DNA of 17,213 nt from CAVXAE01 sp044225565 (lineage in GTDB: Bacteria; Pseudomonadota; Gammaproteobacteria; Steroidobacterales; Steroidobacteraceae). The stretch spans positions 1 through 17,213 of the forward strand of contig JBGAIL010000102.1 in the NCBI GenBank assembly GCA_044225565.1. Direction: 5' to 3'. Position numbers and translations under genes: made by a program. Of this stretch, positions 9,114 through 15,980 are shown one piece after another. The notes under the pieces are model-generated. The model saw nothing but the letters and a program-made list of their open reading frames with translations. It had not been told where the DNA came from and did not search any database. How positions within the stretch are numbered: the stretch's first letter is position 1; every line of letters begins with the position of its first letter.

Positions 9114-9141
9114 CTGCAAAGGGTTTTTCCCGGGAGGCGTC

Positions 9142-10551
9142 ATGACACCCAACGAAGTTCTCAAGCTCATCAAGGACAAATCGATCAAATTCGCGGATCT
9201 GCGCTTCACCGACACCCGCGGCAAGGAACAGCACGTCACCATCCCCGCACGGCTGGTCGACGAGGACCTGTTCCGCGACGGCAAGATGTTCGACGGCTCC
9301 TCCATCGCCGGATGGAAGGGCATCAACGAGTCGGACATGATCCTGATGCCGGAATCGGCCACCGCGGTCATCGATCCGTTCTTCGAAGAGCCCACGATCA
9401 ACATCCGCTGCGACGTGATCGAGCCCGCCACCATGCAGGGCTACGAGCGCGACCCGCGCTCGCTCGCGAAGCGCGCGGAGGCCTATCTCAAGTCCACCGG
9501 CATCGCCGATGGCGCCCTCTTCGGACCCGAGAACGAATTCTTCATCTTCGACAGCGTGCGCAGCGGCTCGAACGTCAACGGCTGCTTCTACGAGATCGAC
9601 TCCGTGCAGGGCGCCTGGAACTCCAACAAGGAGCTCCCCGACGGCAACCGCGGCCACCGGCCGGGCATGAAGGGCGGCTATTTCCCGGTGCCGCCGGTCG
9701 ATGCCTTCCAGGACATCCGCTCCGCGATGTGCAACGCCCTCGAGGAGATGGGCCTCAAGGTGGAAGTGCACCACCACGAAGTCGCGACGGGCGGCCAGAG
9801 CGAGATCGGCGTCGGCGCCGGTGGCCTCGTGAAGAAGGCCGACGAGGTGCAGATCCTCAAGTATTGCGTGCTCAACGTGGCGCACGGTTATGGCAAGACC
9901 GCCACCTTCATGCCGAAGCCGCTGGTCGGCGACAACGGCAGCGGCATGCACGTCCACATGTCGCTGCAGAAGGACGGCAAGGCCCTGTTCTCCGGCGACA
10001 AGTACGGCGGCCTCTCCGAGATGGCGCTCTATTACATCGGCGGCATCATCAAGCACGCCAAGGCGCTGAACGCCATCACGAACCCGGGCACCAACAGTTA
10101 CAAGCGCCTGGTGCCGGGCTTCGAGGCGCCGGTGATGCTCGCGTACTCCGCGCGCAACCGCTCGGCATCCATCCGCATCCCGTGGGTGTCCAACCCGAAG
10201 GCGCGCCGCATCGAGGTGCGTTTCCCGGATTCCTGTGCAAACCCGTATTTCGCCTTCGCGGCGATGCTGATGGCGGGTCTCGACGGCATCCAGAACAAGA
10301 TCCACCCCGGTGATCCGGCCGACAAGGATCTGTACGACCTCGAGCCGGAGGAGGCTAAACATATTCCGACGGTCTGCCATTCGCTGGACATGGCGGTCGA
10401 ACATCTCGACAAGGACCGCGAGTTCCTGACGCGTGGCGGGGTGTTCACCAACGATGTGATCGACGCCTACATCGCTCTGAAGATGCAGGAGATCACCCGG
10501 TTCCGCATGAGCACCCACCCGGTCGAACTGGAGATGTACTACAGCTGTTGA
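9142..10551 (+). CDS. glnA: Glutamine synthetase, type I
   Basis: GlnA makes glutamine from glutamate, ammonia and ATP as a cytoplasmic dodecamer and is the main ammonia-assimilating enzyme. The 469 aa equal the E. coli length. Visible landmarks are MFDGSSIAGWKGINESDM near residue 50, the metal-binding FGPENEFFIFD, KGGYFPVPPVD, EVHHHEVATGGQSEIG, NGSGMHVHMS, NPGTNSYKRLVPGFEAP and the adenylylation site DKDLYDLEPEE with the tyrosine at residue 398 (Tyr397 of the mature E. coli enzyme). This places it in the GSI-beta group switched off by GlnE. The ATG at 9142 follows GGGAGG by 4 nt. The sigma-54 promoter and NtrC sites upstream explain nitrogen control. DUF4124, ntrB and ntrC follow on the same strand. 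Confidence 0.99.
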   Translation: MTPNEVLKLIKDKSIKFADLRFTDTRGKEQHVTIPARLVDEDLFRDGKMFDGSSIAGWKGINESDMILMPESATAVIDPFFEEPTINIRCDVIEPATMQGYERDPRSLAKRAEAYLKSTGIADGALFGPENEFFIFDSVRSGSNVNGCFYEIDSVQGAWNSNKELPDGNRGHRPGMKGGYFPVPPVDAFQDIRSAMCNALEEMGLKVEVHHHEVATGGQSEIGVGAGGLVKKADEVQILKYCVLNVAHGYGKTATFMPKPLVGDNGSGMHVHMSLQKDGKALFSGDKYGGLSEMALYYIGGIIKHAKALNAITNPGTNSYKRLVPGFEAPVMLAYSARNRSASIRIPWVSNPKARRIEVRFPDSCANPYFAFAAMLMAGLDGIQNKIHPGDPADKDLYDLEPEEAKHIPTVCHSLDMAVEHLDKDREFLTRGGVFTNDVIDAYIALKMQEITRFRMSTHPVELEMYYSC

Positions 10552-10556
10552 AGAGC

Positions 10557-10562
10557 TATGCT
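10557..10562 (+). promoter_or_regulatory. -10 hexamer before the DUF4124 gene
   Basis: TATGCT lies 8 nt before the ATG at 10571, in the short glnA-DUF4124 gap, with the same layout as the elements before glyQ, the MscS gene and pyrD. GGAG at 10564-10567 is only 3 nt from the ATG, which is short for ribosome binding. No convincing -35 is seen. Confidence 0.35.
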
Positions 10563-10570
10563 CGGAGCCC

Positions 10571-11161
10571 ATGCGACAGATCGTTCTGCCCCTGCTGCCC
10601 CTGCTGCTGCTGGCGACGGGAATCGCGCCGGCGGCCACCGTCTACAAATGGGTGGACGCGAACGGCGTGACGCACTACAGCGACCAGCCGTTCCCGGGCG
10701 CGAAGAAGATCGAGGTCGAGTCCGCGCAAACGTACAAGGCACCGTCGCCGGGTGCAGCGGCGGTGCCGGCGACGCCGGCCAAGGCCAAGGTCGATGGGCC
10801 GCTCTACAAAATCTGCGAGCTGTACCGCCCTGCTCCCGAGGAAGTGCTGTTCAACGTCAACACGGTCACCGCGAAGCTGCGGCTGGACCCCGGCCTGCGG
10901 GCCGGGGATCGGGCGCTGGTCGCGCTGGACGGAAAGGTCATGGCGGAAGTGCCGCTGGTGGGCAACGAGTTCACGCTCTCGCAGGTCGACCGCGGCACGC
11001 ACACCGTTGCGGCCGTGGTCGAGAATCTCGCGGGCGAGATCATTTGCCAGTCACCCTCGGTCACCTTCTATGTGAGGCAGGCTTCCGTGCTGTCTCCGCA
11101 GTCGCCGCAGAAAGCGAAGCCGCCCGCCAAGCCGCCCACGAAGCCGCCAGCCAAGCCCTGA
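10571..11161 (+). CDS. Exported DUF4124-domain protein of unknown function
   Basis: The 196-aa protein starts with a clear signal peptide (MRQIVLPLLPLLLLATGIAPAA; cleavage near residue 22) followed at once by the DUF4124 core TVYKWVDANGVTHYSDQPFPGAKKIEV. A middle part (about 70-175) looks like a beta-sandwich, with alternating strands such as KLRLDPGLRAGDRALVALDGK and HTVAAVVENLAGEIICQSPSVTFYV, and two cysteines (79 and about 157) that could pair in the periplasm. The tail is a Lys/Pro repeat (KPPAKPPTKPPAKP). It lies 19 nt after glnA and 52 nt before ntrB, so it may be part of the nitrogen operon, though no function in nitrogen metabolism is known. No catalytic motif is visible. Confidence 0.85.
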   Translation: MRQIVLPLLPLLLLATGIAPAATVYKWVDANGVTHYSDQPFPGAKKIEVESAQTYKAPSPGAAAVPATPAKAKVDGPLYKICELYRPAPEEVLFNVNTVTAKLRLDPGLRAGDRALVALDGKVMAEVPLVGNEFTLSQVDRGTHTVAAVVENLAGEIICQSPSVTFYVRQASVLSPQSPQKAKPPAKPPTKPPAKP

Positions 11162-11213
11162 TCCTGCGCGCTTCCGGCGCGAACGCAACGCCATCGGCCA
11201 CGGGACGGCCACG

Positions 11214-12347
11214 GTGAAGGCCTTTCACTTCGAGCGTCCCGCGCGGAGTGAAAGCAGCCCTGACACGACGGGATATGGCGCGTTGGGCCATTTCGATCCG
11301 ACCGAGCTGTTCGACGCGCTGTCCACCGGCATCGTAGTGCTCGATGCGCAGCTCTGCCCCATCTACGCCAACGTCGCGGCGCAGGCCCTGCTCTCCTTCA
11401 GCCTCAATCAGGCGCGGGGCCGCCCTTTCGGCGAGCTGCTGTACGAGGCGAACGGGTTGGTGGCCACGTTGCGTCGCGTGCTGGAAAGCGGTCAAGGCAT
11501 CGCAGACCGCGAGCTCAACCTGCGACCCATCGGCGCATTGCGCGAGGCGCGCGTGCTGGACGTGACGATCACGGCACTCGAGGGTCAGCTCACGGGAACA
11601 CATCTTCTTCTGGAGCTCGCGGACGACACGCAGCGCCAGCGCATCTCCCGCGACAACGATCTGCTCGCGCGCCTGGACGCCAATCGCCTGATGGTCCGTC
11701 AGCTCGTGCACGAGGTGAAGAATCCTCTGGGCGGATTGCGCGGCGCTGCCCAGCTGCTCGAGCGGGAGCTCGCCGAAGCCGGCCTTCGGGAGTACACAGG
11801 CGTCATCATCCGCGAAGCGGATCGCCTCACGGCGCTCGTCGACTCCATCGCCGGGCCAGTCCGACCGCCGGATCGCCAGCAGGTCAACATCCACGAGCTG
11901 TGCGAGCACGTGTATCACCTGCTGCGCGCCGAAGCACCCGGCGGCGTGAACATCGAGCGCGACTACGATCCCAGTCTGCCCAATGCTTCGCTGGACCGCG
12001 ACCAGATCATCCAGGCTTTGCTGAACATCGCGCGCAACGCGCTGCAGGCTCTCGGGGAGAGTGGACACATCATTCTGCGCACGCGCGTGCTCACCAACGT
12101 GGGCATCGGGTCCGCGCGCCACAGGCTCGTCGCCAGTGTGCAGGTCGAGGACGACGGCCCCGGCGTCCCCGAAGAGCTGCGCGCCAGCATCTTTTATCCG
12201 CTCGTCACCGGGCGCGCCCAGGGCAGCGGCCTCGGCCTTGCCGTCGCGCAGGACCTGACGATCCGCCACGGCGGGCTGATCGAGTTCGAGAGCGAGCCCG
12301 GCCGTACCGTTTTTTCCATCCTGCTCCCGCTCGGAGACCCTGTATGA
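11214..12347 (+). CDS. ntrB: Nitrogen regulation sensor histidine kinase NtrB (GlnL)
   Basis: NtrB phosphorylates NtrC under nitrogen limitation and, when bound by PII, promotes its dephosphorylation; it is cytoplasmic. The 377-aa protein has no membrane segment. It has a PAS domain (about 28-135, FDALSTGIVVLDAQLCPIYANVAAQ), the phosphoacceptor His166 in LVHEVKNPLGGLRGAAQLL, an N box ALLNIARNALQAL, a G1 box VEDDGPGVPEEL, an F-type IFYPLVTG, and the G2 box GSGLGLAVAQDL. The start at 11214 is GTG; no in-frame ATG occurs before residue 160, and no strong Shine-Dalgarno is visible, so the exact start is uncertain. The stop overlaps the ntrC ATG by four bases (ATGA). All kinase boxes are intact. 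Confidence 0.95.
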   Translation: MKAFHFERPARSESSPDTTGYGALGHFDPTELFDALSTGIVVLDAQLCPIYANVAAQALLSFSLNQARGRPFGELLYEANGLVATLRRVLESGQGIADRELNLRPIGALREARVLDVTITALEGQLTGTHLLLELADDTQRQRISRDNDLLARLDANRLMVRQLVHEVKNPLGGLRGAAQLLERELAEAGLREYTGVIIREADRLTALVDSIAGPVRPPDRQQVNIHELCEHVYHLLRAEAPGGVNIERDYDPSLPNASLDRDQIIQALLNIARNALQALGESGHIILRTRVLTNVGIGSARHRLVASVQVEDDGPGVPEELRASIFYPLVTGRAQGSGLGLAVAQDLTIRHGGLIEFESEPGRTVFSILLPLGDPV

Positions 12348-13726
12348 GCAACCCCTCCCTTCGCGTCTGGCTCGTGGACGACGACGACTCGATTCGTTGG
12401 GTGCTCGAGCGCGCCTTGCGCAATGGCGGTATGACTCCCCGCGCGTTCGAGAACGCCGAGCAGGCGCTGGTCGCCTTGCGCGGCGAATCGCCGGACGTGC
12501 TCATGACCGACATTCGCATGCCCGGCCAGTCGGGCCTCGAACTGCTCGGCCAGATTCGCGTCGCGCAGCCGGCGTTGCCCGTCATCGTCATGACCGCGCA
12601 TTCAGATTTCGAGACCGCCGCTGCGGCTGTTCGAGTATCTGCCGAAGCCTTCGACATCGATCAGGCCCTTGCGCTGGTACGCCGTGCGGCGCGCACGCAC
12701 CCGCAGTCCGACGCGGAATCCTCGAGCGTGCCGCGCATTCCCGAGCTGCTGGGCCGCGCCCCGGCGATGCAGCAGGTGTTTCGCGCGATCGGGCGGCTGG
12801 CGCGGGCCAGCGTCACCGTGTTGATCAGCGGCGAATCGGGTACCGGCAAGGAGCTCGTCGCCCGCGCGCTGCACGATCACAGCCCTCGAGCGGGCCAGCC
12901 CTTCGTCGCGCTGGATACCTCGGCCGTGCCGGGCGAGTTGCTCGAGTCCGAGCTGTTCGGGCACGAGAAAGGCTCCTTCACGGGCGCGGATACCCAGCGC
13001 CGGGGCCGATTCGAGCAGGCTGATCGTGGAACGTTGTTCCTGGATGAGATCGGCGACATGACTTTGCCCTTGCAGACGCGCCTCCTGCGTGTGCTCGCCG
13101 AAGGCGAGTTCTATCGCGTCGGGGGACAGACACCGCTACGCGTGGACGTACGCGTCATCGCCGCGACGCACCGCAATCTCGAAGAGCGCGTGCGCAACGG
13201 CCAGTTTCGCGAAGACCTTTATCACCGTCTCAACGTGGTGCGCATCGAGTTGCCACCGCTGCGGGCGCGCAGTGAAGACGTGCCGGAGCTGCTCGATCAC
13301 TACATGGAGCGCGCCGCACACGAGCTCGCTGTGGAGCCGAAGCGGCTCAACGCGGAAGCCAAGGCGAGGCTCGTCGAGTACAACTGGCCCGGCAACATCC
13401 GCGAGCTCGTGAATCTGTGCCGACGGCTGAGCGTCCTGGCGCCGGGCAGCGAAATCCGCGTCGAGGATCTGCCGCCGCAGGTGACGGCGAAAGCCACGAG
13501 CGATGCTGCATCCGCCGAGTGGAGCCGCACGCTGGCAGGATGGGCCGATGCCCAGCTCGCAAGCGGCCGCACCGGCCTGCTCGACCAGGCAGTGCCCGAA
13601 CTCGAGCGGGTGTTGCTGCGCGCGGCGCTCAAGAAGACGCACGGCCGCCGGCAGGAAGCGGCGAAGCTGCTCGGCTGGGGGCGCAACACACTTACCCGCA
13701 AGCTGAAGGAGCTCGGGCTCGAGTAA
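12344..13726 (+). CDS. ntrC: Nitrogen regulation response regulator NtrC (GlnG), receiver domain altered
   Basis: NtrC is the sigma-54 activator of nitrogen genes. The 460-aa protein (E. coli 469) has a receiver with acidic residues near 12-15, phosphoacceptor Asp56 (MTDIRMPG) and Thr84 (MTAHSD); an AAA+ domain with Walker A GESGTGKE (163-170), loop GSFTGA (210-215, Ala to Ser against GAFTGA), Walker B TLFLDEIGD and FREDLYHRL; and a C-terminal Fis-type helix-turn-helix (about 425-460). Oddity: after HSDFETAAAA the expected YxxGAFEYLPKP is replaced by VRVSAEA before FDIDQA resumes. The lost FEYLPKP is still readable one frame over at 12630-12650, which implies about 14 nt missing before it and 1 nt missing after it. 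The conserved Lys (K104 in E. coli) is absent. Either the receiver is truly altered or the assembly has errors. Confidence 0.95.
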   Translation: MSNPSLRVWLVDDDDSIRWVLERALRNGGMTPRAFENAEQALVALRGESPDVLMTDIRMPGQSGLELLGQIRVAQPALPVIVMTAHSDFETAAAAVRVSAEAFDIDQALALVRRAARTHPQSDAESSSVPRIPELLGRAPAMQQVFRAIGRLARASVTVLISGESGTGKELVARALHDHSPRAGQPFVALDTSAVPGELLESELFGHEKGSFTGADTQRRGRFEQADRGTLFLDEIGDMTLPLQTRLLRVLAEGEFYRVGGQTPLRVDVRVIAATHRNLEERVRNGQFREDLYHRLNVVRIELPPLRARSEDVPELLDHYMERAAHELAVEPKRLNAEAKARLVEYNWPGNIRELVNLCRRLSVLAPGSEIRVEDLPPQVTAKATSDAASAEWSRTLAGWADAQLASGRTGLLDQAVPELERVLLRAALKKTHGRRQEAAKLLGWGRNTLTRKLKELGLE

Positions 13727-13779
13727 CGGTGCGACATTCCACCGGTGAGCGCGCCGGCGGAACGGGGTCTCGCGATTGC

Positions 13780-13785
13780 TATACT
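13780..13785 (+). promoter_or_regulatory. -10 hexamer before the MscS-family gene
   Basis: TATACT is 7 nt before the ATG at 13793. A start at or next to the A of the ATG would follow, so the mRNA would be leaderless; there is no Shine-Dalgarno in the preceding bases. No good -35 is visible at 16-18 bp. Confidence 0.45.
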
Positions 13786-13792
13786 CCCGCGC

Positions 13793-14884
13793 ATGCCGAA
13801 CGCGGTCGATCTCTGGCACCGGGAATTCCTGTGGAACAGCGTGGGCGACTGGATCGTCGCCTCCGTCGTCTTTCTCGCAACGTTCACGCTGCTACCGCTC
13901 ATCAAGGGCTTCGTCAGCTCCAAGCGCAAGAAATGGCTGACGAGCGGGCGCGAGCTGCCGGTCGCCATCGAGCTCGCGACGCTGCTCATCGCGAGCACCA
14001 GCAAGCTCTTCCTGTTCACCACGGCGCTGTACCTGGCGTCGATCTCCCTCGAATTCCCCAAGAACGTCTCGCTCGCCCTGCAGTGGGCGATCGTGCTCAC
14101 CTTCTGGTACCAGTTCGGCCGCTGGGCCATGGCCGCGGTGCGGATGGCGATCGATCGCCGGGCGCGCAAGTCCGGCGGCCCGGATGCCACGCTGTCCGGC
14201 TCGCTGGACATCATCATGTTCATTGCCGGCCTCGTCGTCTGGGCGATGGCGCTGCTGCTCGCGCTGGACAATCTCGGCATCGAGATCAAACCGCTGCTCG
14301 CCGGCCTGGGCATCGGCGGCATCGCGGTGGCCCTCGCGGTGCAGACGGTGCTCGGAGACCTGCTAGCCTCCATGTCCATCGCACTCGACAAACCTTTCCA
14401 GATCGGCGATGCGCTGCAGGTGGACGACATCAACGGCACGGTCGAGCACATCGGGGTGAAGAGCACGCGCCTGCGCAGCGTGTCCGGCGAGCAGATCATC
14501 ATGTCGAACGCGGACATCCTGAAGAGCCGCGTGCGCAACAACGGCCGCATGCGCGAGCGGCGCGCCGCGTTCTTCATCAACGTGGTCTATGGAACGACCT
14601 CGGAGCAGCTGCGCGCCATCCCGCCGATGGTGAAGGAGATCGTAGAGAGCCAGCCGCAGGCGCGCTTCGACCGGTGCCACCTGCTCGCGTTCGCGGACTG
14701 GGCGTTGCGGTTCGAGGTGGTGTTCTTCATGTCGACGCCGAACTATGGCACCTACGCCGATGTGCAGCAGGCGGTCAATCTCGCCATCGTGGAGCGCTTC
14801 GAGAAGATGGGTATCGAGTTCGCGACGCCTACGCGGCCGCTCTACACGCCGGAGCCGCCACGCGGGGCGAAAGCTTCGAGCTGA
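13793..14884 (+). CDS. Small-conductance mechanosensitive channel, MscS family
   Basis: This inner-membrane protein of 363 aa would release solutes on hypo-osmotic shock. Hydrophobic segments lie at about 18-40, 60-85, 95-115 and 140-165, followed by the pore helix and beta domain: LLAGLGIGGIAVALAVQTVLGDLLASMSIALDKPFQIGDAL is the MscS signature, with small-residue packing along the pore helix, then VEHIGVKSTRLRSVSGEQIIMSNADIL, the usual beta-domain ending. The C-terminal alpha/beta part ends near 350. With about four predicted membrane segments before the pore helix, it is slightly longer than E. coli MscS (286 aa). The ATG at 13793 is preceded by TATACT and no Shine-Dalgarno; an upstream GTG (13745) in frame is less likely. 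It is 66 nt after ntrC and convergent with pyrD (24-nt gap). Confidence 0.9.
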   Translation: MPNAVDLWHREFLWNSVGDWIVASVVFLATFTLLPLIKGFVSSKRKKWLTSGRELPVAIELATLLIASTSKLFLFTTALYLASISLEFPKNVSLALQWAIVLTFWYQFGRWAMAAVRMAIDRRARKSGGPDATLSGSLDIIMFIAGLVVWAMALLLALDNLGIEIKPLLAGLGIGGIAVALAVQTVLGDLLASMSIALDKPFQIGDALQVDDINGTVEHIGVKSTRLRSVSGEQIIMSNADILKSRVRNNGRMRERRAAFFINVVYGTTSEQLRAIPPMVKEIVESQPQARFDRCHLLAFADWALRFEVVFFMSTPNYGTYADVQQAVNLAIVERFEKMGIEFATPTRPLYTPEPPRGAKASS

Positions 14885-14892
14885 ACAGCTCG
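14877..14892. terminator. Hairpin at the MscS/pyrD convergent junction, weak terminator candidate
   Basis: CGAGCT-GAAC-AGCTCG forms a 6-bp stem with a four-base loop across the stop codon of the channel gene, in front of the converging pyrD end. No T-run follows on either strand, so it is listed only as a weak candidate. Confidence 0.25.
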
Positions 14893-14908
14893 GCCGCGGC
14901 GGCTGCCT

Positions 14909-15889
14909 TCAACCCGAGACGGGCGCGTCCTGGACCTGCGCGCCGGTGCGCAGGCTGCCGGTGAGCTGCGAGACCGAGGCGATGCGCTGCTCCGCGAGAT
15001 ATTCGGCGATGCCCGCGTTGATCTTCTTGCAGACCATGGGATCGTAGAACAACGCGGTACCGACGCCGACGGCGCTTGCGCCTGCGATCATGAACTCGAT
15101 GGCATCTGTCGCCGTGGTGATGCCACCCTGGCCGATGATGGGGATGCCGTGCGGTCGCGCCACTTCGTACACCTGGTGCACTTTGAGCAGCGCGATGGGC
15201 TTGATCGCCGGGCCGGAGAGCCCGCCCTGCACGTTGCCGATGACGGGGCGGCGCGTACGCACGTCGATCGCCATGCCCATCATGGTGTTGATGACCGCGA
15301 GCCCGTCGGTGCCTGCCTCGATGCAGCGGCGCGCGTTCTCGCGGATGTCGGTCTGGTTGGGCGAGAGCTTGGTGATCAGCGGCTTCTTCGTGGCCTTGCG
15401 GCAGGCCGCGACCACCTGTGCCGACATGTCCGGATAGTTGCCGAAGGCGACGCCGCCTTCCTTGACGTTCGGGCAGGAGATGTTGATCTCGATGGCATCG
15501 ATCCGCGAGTCGTCGAAACGGCGCGTCACCTCGACGTATTCCTCGATGGTCGAGCCCGACACGTTGGCGATGAAGCGCGTCTCGCTGAAATCGAGCTGCG
15601 GCAGGATGCGCTGCACGACGTGATCCGCGCCGGGGTTCTGCAGCCCGATCGCATTCAGCATGCCCGCCGGCGTCTCGTACACCCGGTGCGGCTCATTGCC
15701 GAGGCGCGGATTGAGCGTCGTGCCCTTCAGCACGATGGCACCGGCGTCGCGGTTCGAGAAACCGGCGACGCGCGTGTACTCCTCGCCGAAACCCACGCAG
15801 CCCGAGAGCAGCACGATGGGAGAGGCGAAATCGAGGCTCCAGAGCCTCAGCGCGAGCGGGTTCCCGGTTGCAGTGGAGGGCGTGGCCAT
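14909..15889 (-). CDS. pyrD: Dihydroorotate dehydrogenase, class 1B-like (PyrDB type)
   Basis: Dihydroorotate dehydrogenase makes orotate in pyrimidine synthesis using FMN. The 326-aa protein matches the class 1 fold: PIVLLSGCVGFGEEYTRV, AIVLKGTTLNPRLGNEPHRVYETPAGMLNAIGLQNPG, IANVSGSTIEEYVE, INISCPNVKEGGVAFG with the catalytic Cys at 139, KLSPNQTDI, INTMMGMAIDVRTRRP, GGLSGPAIKP and the FMN-phosphate motif PIIGQGGITTATDAIEFMIAGASAVGVGTALF. These segments resemble class 1B (PyrDB) more than the membrane-bound class 2 enzyme usual in Gammaproteobacteria; class 1B normally pairs with the Fe-S/FAD subunit PyrK, which is not in this window. A role in another dihydropyrimidine oxidation is less likely. 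The ATG at 15889 lies 9 nt after GATAAT on the minus strand. Confidence 0.88.
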   Translation of the reverse strand: MATPSTATGNPLALRLWSLDFASPIVLLSGCVGFGEEYTRVAGFSNRDAGAIVLKGTTLNPRLGNEPHRVYETPAGMLNAIGLQNPGADHVVQRILPQLDFSETRFIANVSGSTIEEYVEVTRRFDDSRIDAIEINISCPNVKEGGVAFGNYPDMSAQVVAACRKATKKPLITKLSPNQTDIRENARRCIEAGTDGLAVINTMMGMAIDVRTRRPVIGNVQGGLSGPAIKPIALLKVHQVYEVARPHGIPIIGQGGITTATDAIEFMIAGASAVGVGTALFYDPMVCKKINAGIAEYLAEQRIASVSQLTGSLRTGAQVQDAPVSG

Positions 15890-15892
15890 GCG

Positions 15893-15908
15893 GCGGGCAT
15901 TATCCCGC
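15893..15908 (-). promoter_or_regulatory. pyrD -10 element within a small inverted repeat
   Basis: On the minus strand GATAAT (15904-15899) lies 9 nt before the pyrD ATG. Arms GCGGG (15893-15897) and CCCGC (15904-15908) flank it, an arrangement like that before glyQ. There is no Shine-Dalgarno between it and the ATG. The -35 at 17 bp (TGTGGA) is poor. Confidence 0.4.
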
Positions 15909-15948
15909 AAATGCCGCGGAATCCACACTCGTCGGCCAGGGATTCGGA

Positions 15949-15963
15949 CTGCGGCCACCGCAG
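15949..15963 (-). terminator. Hairpin in the gpsA-pyrD gap
   Basis: CTGCGG and CCGCAG pair around a three-base loop 18 nt downstream of the gpsA stop codon. Without a T-run it may be only a weak or Rho-assisted stop. The rest of the 91-nt gap holds the pyrD start module and nothing else recognisable. Confidence 0.25.
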
Positions 15964-15980
15964 ACCTGCTCAGCGAGGGC

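Noticed and set aside
9067..10638. A 523-codon open frame on the minus strand opposite glnA
   Set aside because: It is the reverse-frame shadow of glnA: low-complexity composition, no motif, and it covers the sigma-54 promoter.
11108..11161. Lys/Pro-coding repeats as a DNA repeat or mobile element trace
   Set aside because: The repeat follows the codon pattern of the KPPA/KPPT protein tail and has no ends or target duplication.
12602..12660. ntrC called as a pseudogene
   Set aside because: The reading frame is open throughout because the two apparent deletions add up to a multiple of three, and the AAA+ and DNA-binding domains are intact, so it is kept as a coding gene with an altered receiver.
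13300..14580. A 426-codon open frame on the minus strand opposite the ntrC end and the MscS gene
   Set aside because: It spans two well-supported genes in antisense and has the Ser/Arg-rich composition of a shadow frame.
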